DNA of 64,000 nucleotides from Fusibacter_C sp942493125. Its GTDB lineage: Bacteria; Bacillota; Clostridia; Peptostreptococcales; Acidaminobacteraceae. The notes beneath the pieces are model-generated. The model did not search any database and was not told the origin of the DNA. It was given only the letters and a program-made list of their open reading frames with translations. The stretch is taken from positions 186,001-250,000 of the forward strand of contig OW818667.1 of NCBI GenBank assembly GCA_942493125.1, given 5' to 3'. Both the position numbers and the translations under genes were made by a program. Shown in pieces: positions 17,359 through 25,283 of this stretch (within the stretch, counting starts at the first letter, position 1; the number at the start of each line of letters is the position of its first letter).

Positions 17359-18630
17359 ATGAAAATCATCGATACATTTATGGTGGGTTACATAAAGGAA
17401 TATGATTATTATAGAGAATTTTCCAGGATATGCGCCGATTTGATCGAATCAAAACTTGAATCCAATGGCATCAGAAGCATTGTGACTTACAGAGCGAAGA
17501 GACCAGAACGGTTGCGACAAAAATTGATTTCCAGAGATAAAATCAAACATTATACTTCTGTTGAGCAGATTTATTCAGACATTATCGATTTCTCTGGAGT
17601 GAGGGTAGCACTTTATTTCCCTAACGATGCCGACGAAGTGAAAAAAATACTCAAGACCGACTTCAACCTGATCTCAGAAAAGGATTTTCCAGAAGAAGAA
17701 AAAGATTCTAAAAAGAGATTCTCTGGGTATTGGGCCAAGCATTATAGGTGTTCGATTAAAACTGAAAACTTGAGCATCAATGACAAGAGATACCTTAGTG
17801 AAAATGTGGAGATTCAAATCGCTTCCGTCTTGATGCATGCTTGGTCGGAAGTGGAACACGATCTTGTGTACAAACCTTTAAGTGGCATTGCTTCAGATGA
17901 TGAACTTGCCATCCTTGATCTTCTCAATGGGCTTGTTCTAACAGGTGAGATTGCACTTGAAAGGCTTCAAATCGCCCTTAGAAACAGAACGCTTCAAAAT
18001 AAGCAAACATTTCCGAATCACTATGATTTGGCGAATTATCTCTATAGCAAATTTATGCAAGACAGCAGTTTAAGTGGGAATCAAACGGATACATTTGTAC
18101 TGGGTAGAGTCGATATTTTATTCCAATTCTTGAGCGAAATCGATAAAAATCGCGTTTGTGATTTGGAACCCTATCTGGAATATCATTATGATCTGGATGA
18201 GGATCGGTCCATTATCAACCAATTGGTGGACTATATCATCTCAAATGATATGAACCTGTATAAAAAATATCAAAAAGTTCGACGTGAACTGGAGAATAAA
18301 AACCCATTCATTGATAAAAAATCCAAAAAAGATGATGATCACAACAATGGTGGCAACAACAATCAATCGGTTTTCGACTTTCTCAATAGATTGATGGAAC
18401 TGGAATTGGCGATGCAAAATTTTGAACGCCAGAATGAAGCGGATAGAACTGCCTTTATCGGAGATGACAGGCGAAAATCAACCAGTTTGGCACAAACGGA
18501 GAAAAATGAACTCAATCAACTCAAGAAATATAAAAACAATCTGATACATGGACTGGAGAAACCCTCCAACGAAAGTGTCGAAGCAGCCACTAAAGAGATT
18601 GAGGCGATGATTGCGCATTTGAAGAAATGA
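17359..18630 (+). CDS. Stand-alone RelA/SpoT-domain (p)ppGpp synthetase-like protein
   Basis: The ATG at 17359 follows GGGGGG; the longer frame has no site. The 423-residue protein has an N-terminal RelA/SpoT synthetase domain (residues about 30-190): YRAKRPERLRQKL, IIDFSGVRVALYF, GYWAKHYRC and VEIQIASVLMHAWSEVEHDLVYK, the last carrying the catalytic Glu-x-Gln of the family. There is no HD hydrolase, TGS or ACT domain. A helical region follows, then an Asn/Gly-rich linker near 330 and a charged coiled tail. It is longer than ordinary small alarmone synthetases. Relatives include pyrophosphokinase toxins and phage-triggered CapRel proteins, so the product and role are open. Confidence 0.8.
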   Translation: MKIIDTFMVGYIKEYDYYREFSRICADLIESKLESNGIRSIVTYRAKRPERLRQKLISRDKIKHYTSVEQIYSDIIDFSGVRVALYFPNDADEVKKILKTDFNLISEKDFPEEEKDSKKRFSGYWAKHYRCSIKTENLSINDKRYLSENVEIQIASVLMHAWSEVEHDLVYKPLSGIASDDELAILDLLNGLVLTGEIALERLQIALRNRTLQNKQTFPNHYDLANYLYSKFMQDSSLSGNQTDTFVLGRVDILFQFLSEIDKNRVCDLEPYLEYHYDLDEDRSIINQLVDYIISNDMNLYKKYQKVRRELENKNPFIDKKSKKDDDHNNGGNNNQSVFDFLNRLMELELAMQNFERQNEADRTAFIGDDRRKSTSLAQTEKNELNQLKKYKNNLIHGLEKPSNESVEAATKEIEAMIAHLKK

Positions 18631-18656
18631 ATCGTGGGGCTGTGGGCTGAGTCGAT

Positions 18657-18701
18657 GGTGCCAGGTAGATCGACTCATAATGAGTCAATCTACCTGGCAC
18701 C
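18657..18701. repeat. REP-like palindrome, copy 1
   Basis: A 45-bp near-perfect inverted repeat: GGTGCCAGGTAGAT at the left end and ATCTACCTGGCACC at the right, with GACTCAT/ATGAGTC inside. It lies 26 bases after the RelA/SpoT gene and covers the last codons of the convergent LytTR gene. Copies occur at 19472 and 21356. Confidence 0.85.
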
Positions 18702-19065
18702 GTTTACTCATTCCTGTGATGCTGAGATCGAGGCTTTTTACTTTGTTGAAGTTGACGATCTCTGAATTTGAGATGCGAATAAAGTACTTGTTTGGCGGAT
18801 TCTCATCGATCTCGTAAAGTCTATTTTTCAGATGAAATGGTCCATCCTCGGTAACAGCCGTCACCTTATTGCCTTCTGTATGTATGCTGAATATCTTAGT
18901 CGCGTCCAAGATAAAGACCTCGCGATCATTGTACCCAAGAAGCTGTCTGTTTTGATTGCCCCGCAACAAGTCGATGACATGTTGGATATCGGGTGTGATT
19001 TCTCTAACCTTTATGATGACTTCTGGGCTTGCTGCTGATTCATCTATAATAATTTTGACGTCCAA
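18685..19065 (-). CDS. LytTR-domain DNA-binding regulator
   Basis: About 126 residues, starting at a TTG five to six bases after AGGAGG. After a short N-terminal part, residues about 45-118 match a LytTR domain (LLGYNDREVFILDATKIFSIHTEGNKVTAVTEDGPFHLKNRLYEIDENPPNKYFIRISNSEIVNFNKVKSL is split here by family motifs at both ends). There is no receiver domain, as in small stand-alone LytTR regulators that often have a membrane partner, which is absent here. The last residues (SKRCQVD and the stop) are encoded inside the palindromic repeat, so the natural C-terminus was probably altered by the repeat. Confidence 0.8.
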   Translation of the reverse strand: MDVKIIIDESAASPEVIIKVREITPDIQHVIDLLRGNQNRQLLGYNDREVFILDATKIFSIHTEGNKVTAVTEDGPFHLKNRLYEIDENPPNKYFIRISNSEIVNFNKVKSLDLSITGMSKRCQVD

Positions 19066-19164
19066 ACGAACCTCCTAATTTGCCGCTTAAAAACATTATA
19101 CAGTTGTGATGTTGACACAACAACCCATTTGAAATAACTGGTGCATTTTAGAGGGTAACTGGTA

Positions 19165-19207
19165 GAAAAAGAACACCGCTTGATCGAAATCCAAGCGGTG
19201 TTCTTTT
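19165..19207 (-). terminator. Terminator after the rubredoxin gene
   Basis: AAGAACACCGCTTG and its perfect complement form a 14-bp stem with T-rich ends on both strands. It lies just downstream of the rubredoxin stop. Confidence 0.85.
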
Positions 19208-19225
19208 ATGAGTAAATGATTCAAC

Positions 19226-19387
19226 TTATTCAACGCGTTCAAAATCGCTTTTAGGTACACCGCAAAGTGGGCATACCCAATCTTCAGGAAGGTCTTCAAA
19301 AGAAGTTCCTGGCATGATTCCGCTATCCGGATCGCCTTCTGCCGGATCATAGATGTAACCACATGCAGTACATACGTATTTGTCCAT
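19226..19387 (-). CDS. Rubredoxin
   Basis: A 53-residue protein behind AAAGGAG. It begins MDKYVCTACGYIYDPAEGDP and ends DWVCPLCGVPKSDFERVE. The two CxxCG motifs (Cys6/Cys9 and Cys39/Cys42) bind the single iron, and the aromatic core residues (Tyr4, Tyr11, Tyr13, Trp37) are in place. It is a cytoplasmic one-electron carrier, in anaerobes usually serving oxygen and peroxide reduction by rubrerythrin or flavodiiron partners, none of which is adjacent. The gene stands alone between two terminated units. Confidence 0.95.
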   Translation of the reverse strand: MDKYVCTACGYIYDPAEGDPDSGIMPGTSFEDLPEDWVCPLCGVPKSDFERVE

Positions 19388-19471
19388 TTTCTCATCTCCT
19401 TTATATATTATGTAATGGTTCGCTATTTTGTTACCCGGTACCCAAAGTTCTAAACACTTTTCATGAGTCGT

Positions 19472-19513
19472 GGTGCCAGGTAGATCGACTCATGAGTCAA
19501 TCTGCCTGGCACC
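19472..19513. repeat. REP-like palindrome, copy 2
   Basis: A 42-bp copy of the same inverted repeat, with one change in the right arm (TCTGCCTGG instead of TCTACCTGG). It lies 15 bases downstream of the stop of the beta-lactamase-fold/GNAT gene and is flanked by extra GAGTCG and CGACTC half-sites. Confidence 0.85.
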
Positions 19514-19527
19514 ATCGACTCATTTAC

Positions 19528-21024
19528 TCATTCACTCACAAGCGACATATGCAGCTCCATACCCTCTTCATAGATCGTCTTAGCCTTAAACCCCGCATCC
19601 ATATAGATCTTCTGCGCGCCGTAGTTAAAGCGGTTTACGCCGATGGCGAGCTCTTTTGCGCCAGCTGCAGCAAGATAGTCCACTGCCCAATTGAGCATGA
19701 TTTTGCCATAGCCTCTGCCTTGAAAGCGCTTATCAATCTGTATGATGTCGATGTGGTAATAGCCCTTCTTTTTGTCGATATCGAGGACGAGCAAGCCAAC
19801 CGCACGATTGCCTTCCATTTCGACAAAAGCCTTCTTCGTCTTAAACATGAGCGCCATTGCGATGGAGGATTTGTTTTCTAGCACAAACTGCTGCTGGTCA
19901 TCTGCAACCGTGATGTTAAGCGCATACCAAAAGTTCTTGGTGCTTAGAGGCACCATGCGTGTGTCCATTGGAAATGTAAAGGCCGCCTCAATGATTTCTC
20001 TAGTCGCTTTTCTGAAGTAATGCCACATACCGGCAATGTTTCTAAACAGCTGCTCTTCATTGACAAGGCTTGCAAAAGAAACACCTGTGCTGTGGTTGAA
20101 ATAAGGATAAAAACCGAAGCCCATAAACTGAATATTGCTGCAAGCGAAGCCGTTTGCATTTTCAAAGCCAAGTCCGTTGCCGTCAGCATCGATCTTAAGA
20201 ACCTTTTGCCACATTTTTTTCGACAATATCTTTGATTCGCTAAGCGCTAGAAGCAGCTTTTTCATATCCGCCAAAGTGACCGTGATTAGCCCATCTACTT
20301 CATAGTCCAAAGGCAGACGGACGAGCTCTTTCTCTCTGATGACTGAGTAACTCACGGTCTGTGTGCGACTCCCCGCCTCTATTTGCGTCATCTCGAGCGG
20401 TATAAAGAGATTTTGGTTGAGAAACGCATAAACGCTCATCTTTGTGACGCGCCTGACGATTTCAGCAAGGAATACCCAATTGGACTCAGAATCAGAACGA
20501 TCAAGTGTTCCAGGTGTATATTCGAGCTCTCTACCGCCGATAAGCTTCATGACGTCAGTAAAATTGCGTGATTGATTGAGCGCTTTCACTTCTTTCCGTA
20601 TGCGATCAAACTCAGGCAATGCTTTATGCTCGGCATCTTCGTTGAGCGCGATCATGATGTTGCTGTAATAAAAATCAGGAATCCCCGAATGGTTCTTAAT
20701 GAGGTGTCTGATAGTTATTTGGTCGCCGTTCTTGTATTCGGGAATAAATTTGTCGATCGTGTCATTCAACTTGATTTTGCCTTGATCGACGAGCATCAGA
20801 GCGCTGAGTTTCATAAAGAAAGCGCATTCTGAGTTGAAGACGTATCGCCCCTCTTTAGTTGTGAGCACCTCATTTTCTCGGTCGGCATAACCATAAGTGT
20901 TTTCGTGTACCACTACCCCATCTTTGATGACAAGGAAGGCACCTGAGGCATTCCAGTCGATGCAAGCGGCATCGATCTCAGTGTTTAATTTGTTTAAGTT
21001 TAGCTTCATTTGGTCGAGCTTCAT
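19528..21024 (-). CDS. Beta-lactamase-fold / GNAT fusion protein
   Basis: A 498-residue cytoplasmic protein with an AGGAGG site. Residues about 10-340 follow the serine beta-lactamase/penicillin-binding fold: GYADRENE, SALMLVDQGKIKLNDTIDKFIPEYKNGDQITIRHLIKNHSGI. By hand alignment the catalytic SxxK motif reads SECA (residues 65-68) and the Tyr-x-Asn motif reads ESN, so the Lys and Tyr appear to be lost. Residues about 355-498 are a GNAT domain (QIDKRFQGRGYGKIMLNWAVDYL, KIYMDAGFKAK). The beta-lactamase part may only bind a ligand. The gene has its own leader peptide and attenuator, which suggests induction by a translation inhibitor. Confidence 0.8.
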   Translation of the reverse strand: MKLDQMKLNLNKLNTEIDAACIDWNASGAFLVIKDGVVVHENTYGYADRENEVLTTKEGRYVFNSECAFFMKLSALMLVDQGKIKLNDTIDKFIPEYKNGDQITIRHLIKNHSGIPDFYYSNIMIALNEDAEHKALPEFDRIRKEVKALNQSRNFTDVMKLIGGRELEYTPGTLDRSDSESNWVFLAEIVRRVTKMSVYAFLNQNLFIPLEMTQIEAGSRTQTVSYSVIREKELVRLPLDYEVDGLITVTLADMKKLLLALSESKILSKKMWQKVLKIDADGNGLGFENANGFACSNIQFMGFGFYPYFNHSTGVSFASLVNEEQLFRNIAGMWHYFRKATREIIEAAFTFPMDTRMVPLSTKNFWYALNITVADDQQQFVLENKSSIAMALMFKTKKAFVEMEGNRAVGLLVLDIDKKKGYYHIDIIQIDKRFQGRGYGKIMLNWAVDYLAAAGAKELAIGVNRFNYGAQKIYMDAGFKAKTIYEEGMELHMSLVSE

Positions 21025-21071
21025 AAAATCCTCCTGTGACCACTGCTACTTAATTTCCGTGCTTTAAGCAT

Positions 21072-21105
21072 AAAAAAACGATATATGCGCATATGCATAT
21101 ACCGT
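21072..21105 (-). terminator. Attenuator hairpin upstream of the beta-lactamase-fold/GNAT gene
   Basis: On the minus strand ACGGTATATGC pairs with GCATATATCGT (one G-T pair) and is followed by seven T, 47 bases before the gene. Its 5' arm can instead pair with CATATCTCCGT at 21174-21184 inside the leader frame. Confidence 0.75.
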
Positions 21106-21146
21106 CGTGTTTGCTTATTCGTTGACGCTACCTGATCCTTAAAGGA

Positions 21147-21251
21147 CTAAGAGATAGAGCCACCCACTTGTGCACGGAGATATGTAACATTATGATCTTT
21201 CGCATGTGTAATAGAATTGAATTTTGTAATAACATTTGAAAATACGAACAT
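21147..21251 (-). CDS. 34-codon leader peptide of the beta-lactamase-fold/GNAT gene
   Basis: A short frame with a very strong AAAGGAGGT site before its ATG. The peptide begins MFVFSNVITKFNSITHAKDH and ends in RAQVGGSIS. It stops 41 bases before the terminator hairpin. Codons for VTYLR contain the segment complementary to the terminator's 5' arm, so ribosomes on these codons would decide between terminator and antiterminator. A promoter-like TAGACA-17-TTAAAA lies upstream (about 21283-21311). The layout equals antibiotic-responsive attenuators of Firmicutes; the sequence is not one I recognise. Confidence 0.7.
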   Translation of the reverse strand: MFVFSNVITKFNSITHAKDHNVTYLRAQVGGSIS

Positions 21252-21355
21252 AGTGTTTACCTCCTTTTCTTAGAATAACTTATTTTAACATGATTGTTAT
21301 ATATTTGTCTATTACAGATAGATTACATTTGAGTCGGTGGTGCGAATGAGTAAAT

Positions 21356-21397
21356 GGTGCCAGGTAGATCGACTCATGAGTCAATCTACCTGGCACC
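21356..21397. repeat. REP-like palindrome, copy 3
   Basis: A 42-bp copy with GGTGCCAGGTAGAT and its complement at the ends, 13 bases downstream of the stop of the Gfo/Idh gene. It is nested in an outer GAGTCGGTGGTG / CACCACCGACTC pair. Confidence 0.85.
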
Positions 21398-21410
21398 ACC
21401 GACTCATTAC

Positions 21411-22388
21411 TCACTCATCCGCATCATAAATCAGTCCGATTTCCTTACGAATGCGGTCCAACGTGGTCATGAGCGACAATGTAAACGACGGGCTCACCAC
21501 ATCATGTGTCAAATCACCGCGTTTAATCGCATCACACACGGCTTGCGCCTCATATTGGTAACCCTGTGTTTCGTCTTCGGATGCTTTAAAAATCTCAGTA
21601 CCTGTTTCGCCGATGCAAATGGCTTCGTCCGCCATCCAAAAACTCGGCACCTCTATGCGACCTTTATCGCCGTATATGACCAGAGTGTTGACCATATCGA
21701 TCTCGATAGACGCATTGAGCGAAGCCAATACGCCTTCTGGATACGTACACGTCACAAAAACAGACCCATCCACACCCGTATCGGTCTTTTGTGCCATCGC
21801 TTTGATCTCCGTTGGAACCGAATGCGTCAAATGATTGGCCATGAGCACAGGATAAATCCCGACATCTAAAAGTGCACCACCACCGAGCTTTGGATTGAGA
21901 AGTCGTCCTTCTGCCTCATGTTCGCCCGCAAATCCAAAGTTCGCTTCAATCGCTTTAATTTTACCAATTTTACCCGATTCAACCCAAGAGATGGCCTTAT
22001 GGATCGTCGGCAAAAATAACGTCCAAAGTGCTTCCATGACAAATCGATTTTCAGCCTTTGCCACTGCGAAAACTTCCTCGGTTTGCTTTGCATTCAGCGT
22101 AAACGGTTTTTCACATAGTACATGTTTGCCTGCTTTAAGCGCTCTGATGGCCACCTCTGCGTGCAGAGCGTGTGGCGTGGCGACGTAGATGACGTCTATG
22201 TTAGGATCGTCAAAAAAAGCATTGTTGTCAAAATAGGCTTTATCAATCCCAAAACGCTCACAAAAATCTATGACAGTCGGTTCTTTTCTCGCATAGGCTG
22301 CGATGATTTTTGCCCCTTCAACTTTCCTAAAATCTGTTGCAAATTTGCCGGCAATGACGCCTGCACCGTAGATACCCCAGTTCAGCAT
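21411..22388 (-). CDS. Gfo/Idh/MocA-family NAD(P)-dependent oxidoreductase
   Basis: A 325-residue protein behind AGGAGG. The Rossmann start is NWGIYGAGVIAGKFATDF, followed by DVIYVATPHALHAEVAIRALKAGKHVLCEKPFTLNAKQ, which carries the EKP motif of the family. The second domain contains GGGALLDVGIYPVLMANHL with the usual catalytic-site Asp and His positions. It should oxidise or reduce a sugar, cyclitol or similar hydroxy compound in the cytoplasm. It matches the trans-dihydrodiol dehydrogenase-like branch in style. No sugar pathway genes are next to it, so the substrate is unknown. Confidence 0.9.
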   Translation of the reverse strand: MLNWGIYGAGVIAGKFATDFRKVEGAKIIAAYARKEPTVIDFCERFGIDKAYFDNNAFFDDPNIDVIYVATPHALHAEVAIRALKAGKHVLCEKPFTLNAKQTEEVFAVAKAENRFVMEALWTLFLPTIHKAISWVESGKIGKIKAIEANFGFAGEHEAEGRLLNPKLGGGALLDVGIYPVLMANHLTHSVPTEIKAMAQKTDTGVDGSVFVTCTYPEGVLASLNASIEIDMVNTLVIYGDKGRIEVPSFWMADEAICIGETGTEIFKASEDETQGYQYEAQAVCDAIKRGDLTHDVVSPSFTLSLMTTLDRIRKEIGLIYDADE

Positions 22389-22460
22389 GTGATCCTCCTC
22401 GATTTATATATAACTATGTAAATGTATCCTTTGCAATTTTGAGGCTAAATATAATTAAAG

Positions 22461-22505
22461 GAGCTGATGCGCACCTATGAATATACAAGATGCGCAAGAG
22501 CTCCA
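22461..22505 (-). terminator. Probable terminator after the small DUF5670-type gene
   Basis: GGAGCT and TGCGCA pair with their complements around a 14-base loop, with small internal mismatches. A short T-rich stretch follows on the minus strand. Confidence 0.5.
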
Positions 22506-22514
22506 TTTTAAGTG

Positions 22515-22664
22515 CTAATTGACTCTTCCTTTAACAAAATCCACTAAGAACACGATGGCAGCCACAACCAATAGTATATGAATTAGTCCACCACCGACCT
22601 TAAATAATAGACCGATCAACCAAAAGAATACGACAATACCTCCAAGCCATCTTAAAAATCCCAT
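22515..22664 (-). CDS. Lmo0937/DUF5670-type small membrane protein
   Basis: A 49-residue protein behind AAAGGAG. It begins MGFLRWLGGIVVFFWLIGLL, continues FKVGGGLIHILLVVAAIVFL and ends in a short charged tail. The WLIGLL-FKVGGGLIHILL pattern is the hallmark of the Lmo0937 (DUF5670) family of tiny two-helix membrane proteins, which are widespread in Firmicutes and often stress-induced. The function is not known. It stands alone with its own terminator. Confidence 0.82.
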   Translation of the reverse strand: MGFLRWLGGIVVFFWLIGLLFKVGGGLIHILLVVAAIVFLVDFVKGRVN

Positions 22665-22753
22665 AAAGTGCTCCTTTCAAATATAAAACACAAATTAGTG
22701 TCAACTATATGCCAACATTTTATGTTTATACCCAAAGAGCCATTTATCAAACA

Positions 22754-23533
22754 TCAGACGGCTGAATCTGGCGATATGTGAGCTATTGTCATCGTTTCAA
22801 GCTCATGCAGTGACTTCATTAAATCCATCACCTCAAAGAGATTTCCAGAATCGAACCGCCATTTGGCATCGATCATCTCAGGTACATCGCTTTGTGAGCA
22901 GTTCGTATGGATATAGATACTGTCCATCCCCATCTGAGTTGCCCCTTCGATATCTGTGGTGTGATCATTGCCTATAAAAAGGCATTCATGAGCTGCCAGT
23001 TTCTCTTTGTCCAAAAGGATCTGGAAGAAATCTTTGCTTGGCTTGGCAACTTTATATTGTGATGACAAGTAGATTGCGTCAAAGTATTTTTTAGTGCCCG
23101 TCGCATGAAGTTCGTCCATGGTAAATGATTCCTGCGCATTTGACAACAGAAGTACCTTATACTTGGCTTCTTTCAAGTACTCAAGAAGCTCAATCGCACC
23201 TGGATATGGTTTTACGTAGTCAAGAGATAAAAGTCTAAAGAACTTCGCCGTCTGAAGCAGCGCTTGCTTTGACACTTTCACATTTTTTTCTTTATAAAGA
23301 TGCTTGAACACTTTGAGTATATCGATATCAGGATGGTCGACGCCTTTTGCCCGCCTTTTTTCCATGAGTAACGAAACATGACTGAGATAACCTTCCTGCA
23401 GTTCATCGGCCATATATTGGGCACCATTCGTGCCGTATAAATTCGCCAACTTATCCCACAAAAGCGGTTGACTTTCGTCTGTATGGATATCAAGCAATGT
23501 GCCGTATAAGTCAAATATGATCGCTTTGTACAT
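22754..23533 (-). CDS. HAD-superfamily hydrolase
   Basis: A 259-residue HAD phosphatase-like protein. Motif I is FDLYGTLLD with the nucleophile Asp and the second Asp at the usual +2 position replaced by Tyr-Gly spacing (DLYGT, common in the YjjG-like group). Motif II is LLLSNAQ, motif III is KPSKDFF and motif IV is FIGNDHTTDIEGA. A helical cap lies between motifs I and II. It probably hydrolyses a phosphate ester in the cytoplasm. The gene has a GGAGCA site and follows the asparaginase gene by about 75 bases. Confidence 0.82.
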   Translation of the reverse strand: MYKAIIFDLYGTLLDIHTDESQPLLWDKLANLYGTNGAQYMADELQEGYLSHVSLLMEKRRAKGVDHPDIDILKVFKHLYKEKNVKVSKQALLQTAKFFRLLSLDYVKPYPGAIELLEYLKEAKYKVLLLSNAQESFTMDELHATGTKKYFDAIYLSSQYKVAKPSKDFFQILLDKEKLAAHECLFIGNDHTTDIEGATQMGMDSIYIHTNCSQSDVPEMIDAKWRFDSGNLFEVMDLMKSLHELETMTIAHISPDSAV

Positions 23534-23607
23534 AGGGTGCTCCTTTCATATATAATGTCTTAGGATCTAATTCGTAATATGCAATATATCGGAAATGTTT
23601 CCACTCT

Positions 23608-24600
23608 CTATAAAACACACCTAAGCGCTCCCACCACTTGTTCTCGGTGGTTATAAACTGATAAAGGCAAACGCTCATTGATCGCTTTGTATTCAGCGTC
23701 ATCTATATAACCATGCTTAAGCAATAGATTTGGGACAACACTATCGAGTGCGCGGTATGCACCATCTTCCATCTTCATTGCAATGCCCACACCTTTAGAT
23801 CGAATCGACATGCAGTAAACCGATTCTGCACCTAATTTGGCAAGCACTTTACCCTTTGTCTCTTCCATCAAAATCGTATCTAGCCGCTTCGTACCTGCCA
23901 CATAGTAAGGTTCATGCGTCATCGCATGGCTAATCATGCTAAGTGCCTGACCTCTTCTTGATTCTAAATCAAATGGTCCTGAGAGTTTTGTATACGCTAA
24001 CGCCATATTGTATATAGGCATCCCAAAGACCGGTACACCACAACCATCAACTGCCACATCAATCTGATCGGTCTCGAGCTCGGTTATCTCTGCAATATAC
24101 TTGTGCATAATCTGTTGAATCGGATGATCGACCATGATGTAATCGTGCAGATCAATGGATTTATAAACCCCTAAAGCCAACATCCCTGAATGCTTACCAG
24201 AGCAGGGATTATTGCCTTGAGTAAAAGGTATATTCTCAACAAGTAAGCGCTTATATTCGCCTTCGTACATAGGACGCGCGACGCCACAATCAAGATCATC
24301 AACGGTTTTACCTATTTTTTTTAAGATGGATGCTAAGATACGCAAATGTTCTTCTTCTCCACCATGAGATGCCGTCATGAGCGCGAGTTCTTTTGTTGAC
24401 AGATCAAACGCCTCTATGCCACCACTTTCCACTAACGGAATTATTTGAAATGGCTTAGCTGAAGACCGCCAAAAGGTGCGCTTGTATGGGTTGCCGTACT
24501 GAAATAAAACAGCGCCACTAGCATCGACTCCAACAATATCACCACGGTGAATACTTTCAATAAAGCTGCCTCTATATACATGTACAAGTTCAATAGACAT
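23608..24600 (-). CDS. L-asparaginase of the PF06089 (Rhizobium-type) family
   Basis: The ATG at 24600 follows GAGGTGAG, giving 330 residues; a GTG three codons earlier is the alternative. The family's motifs are clear: RSSAKPFQIIPLVESG, ALMTASHGGEEEH, NNPCSGKHSGMLAL and VDGCGVPVFGMPI. This family, related to AnsA/thermolabile asparaginase II, is unrelated to the E. coli enzymes and uses a Ser-Lys pair (SSAK, CSGKHSG). It should deamidate asparagine to aspartate and ammonia in the cytoplasm; no signal peptide is present. It begins 57 bases after the stop of the CopZ-like gene. Confidence 0.88.
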   Translation of the reverse strand: MSIELVHVYRGSFIESIHRGDIVGVDASGAVLFQYGNPYKRTFWRSSAKPFQIIPLVESGGIEAFDLSTKELALMTASHGGEEEHLRILASILKKIGKTVDDLDCGVARPMYEGEYKRLLVENIPFTQGNNPCSGKHSGMLALGVYKSIDLHDYIMVDHPIQQIMHKYIAEITELETDQIDVAVDGCGVPVFGMPIYNMALAYTKLSGPFDLESRRGQALSMISHAMTHEPYYVAGTKRLDTILMEETKGKVLAKLGAESVYCMSIRSKGVGIAMKMEDGAYRALDSVVPNLLLKHGYIDDAEYKAINERLPLSVYNHREQVVGALRCVL

Positions 24601-24657
24601 AATTCTCACCTCGTTTTATATTAATTATCGTTATTTACTGTAGTACAATTTTGTCAT

Positions 24658-25119
24658 TTAACCTCTTAATCCCAATCCCTTATCTATGGCATCCTGAATC
24701 GCCTTATGACAGCAGATCCCGAGCGGATTATTCTCTATACAATTGGCATGTTTCATCGCACCAGTCACCGCATTGACCTCTTTCACAGTCTTCGCCCCTT
24801 GATTCAGCACCGCATCGATTACTTGGTCTTCGGTAACTTGACTGCAGTAGCAAGCATACTTGGGATTTGCATCTTTTTTAAACCAAATCGGCATTTTGAT
24901 TTGATTCTTTGAGAATATGATTGACTCAGCATTGTTGAAATAAACCACATCACAGTCAGCATTCATGCAAATCTGATAATGATCTCCTGCTACTGTAGTT
25001 CTAAGGTTTTCAGACACCAAATGTTCAACGGTGATTTTTTTTACCGAAAGTCCACTATTGTTGCATATTGGACAAGGTTCTGTGTTATTTGTAGTTCCAA
25101 TGAAAACTATCGAATTCAT
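24658..25119 (-). CDS. CopZ-like zinc and [2Fe-2S] protein without metal-chaperone domain
   Basis: The ATG at 25119 follows GAGG by six bases; the longer frame lacks a site. The 153-residue protein has an N-terminal zinc domain (CPICNNSGLSVKKITVEHLV, CMNADCDVVYF) and a BFD-like [2Fe-2S] domain (CYCSQVTEDQVIDAVLNQGAKTVKEV, CIENNPLGICC). This arrangement is that of the Archaeoglobus CopZ N-terminal region. The copper-binding HMA domain is missing, so it is an iron-sulphur redox or metal-handling protein in the cytoplasm. No copper ATPase is nearby. Confidence 0.78.
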   Translation of the reverse strand: MNSIVFIGTTNNTEPCPICNNSGLSVKKITVEHLVSENLRTTVAGDHYQICMNADCDVVYFNNAESIIFSKNQIKMPIWFKKDANPKYACYCSQVTEDQVIDAVLNQGAKTVKEVNAVTGAMKHANCIENNPLGICCHKAIQDAIDKGLGLRG

Positions 25120-25283
25120 TTCACGCCTCTTTCTCCTATCAAATAAGTACTTCCATAAACCGTTCATGATTTATCAGATGCTCAACTTGTTTTGTTTCAA
25201 GTATACTTATAACAATGTTAAAATTCAACTGTTGTTTCAGTTATGACTGTAACGACGATCATAGTTTCATAGAGCACATATAT

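Noticed and set aside
19363..19881. Plus-strand frame of 172 codons over the rubredoxin start and GNAT region.
   Set aside because: It is antisense to clear rubredoxin and GNAT motifs.
21354..21869. Plus-strand frame of 171 codons starting in the palindromic repeat.
   Set aside because: It is antisense to the Gfo/Idh oxidoreductase and its first codons come from the repeat.
22461..22505. Riboswitch before the Gfo/Idh gene.
   Set aside because: The hairpin is downstream of the small membrane gene on the minus strand and fits a terminator; no aptamer-like consensus was seen.
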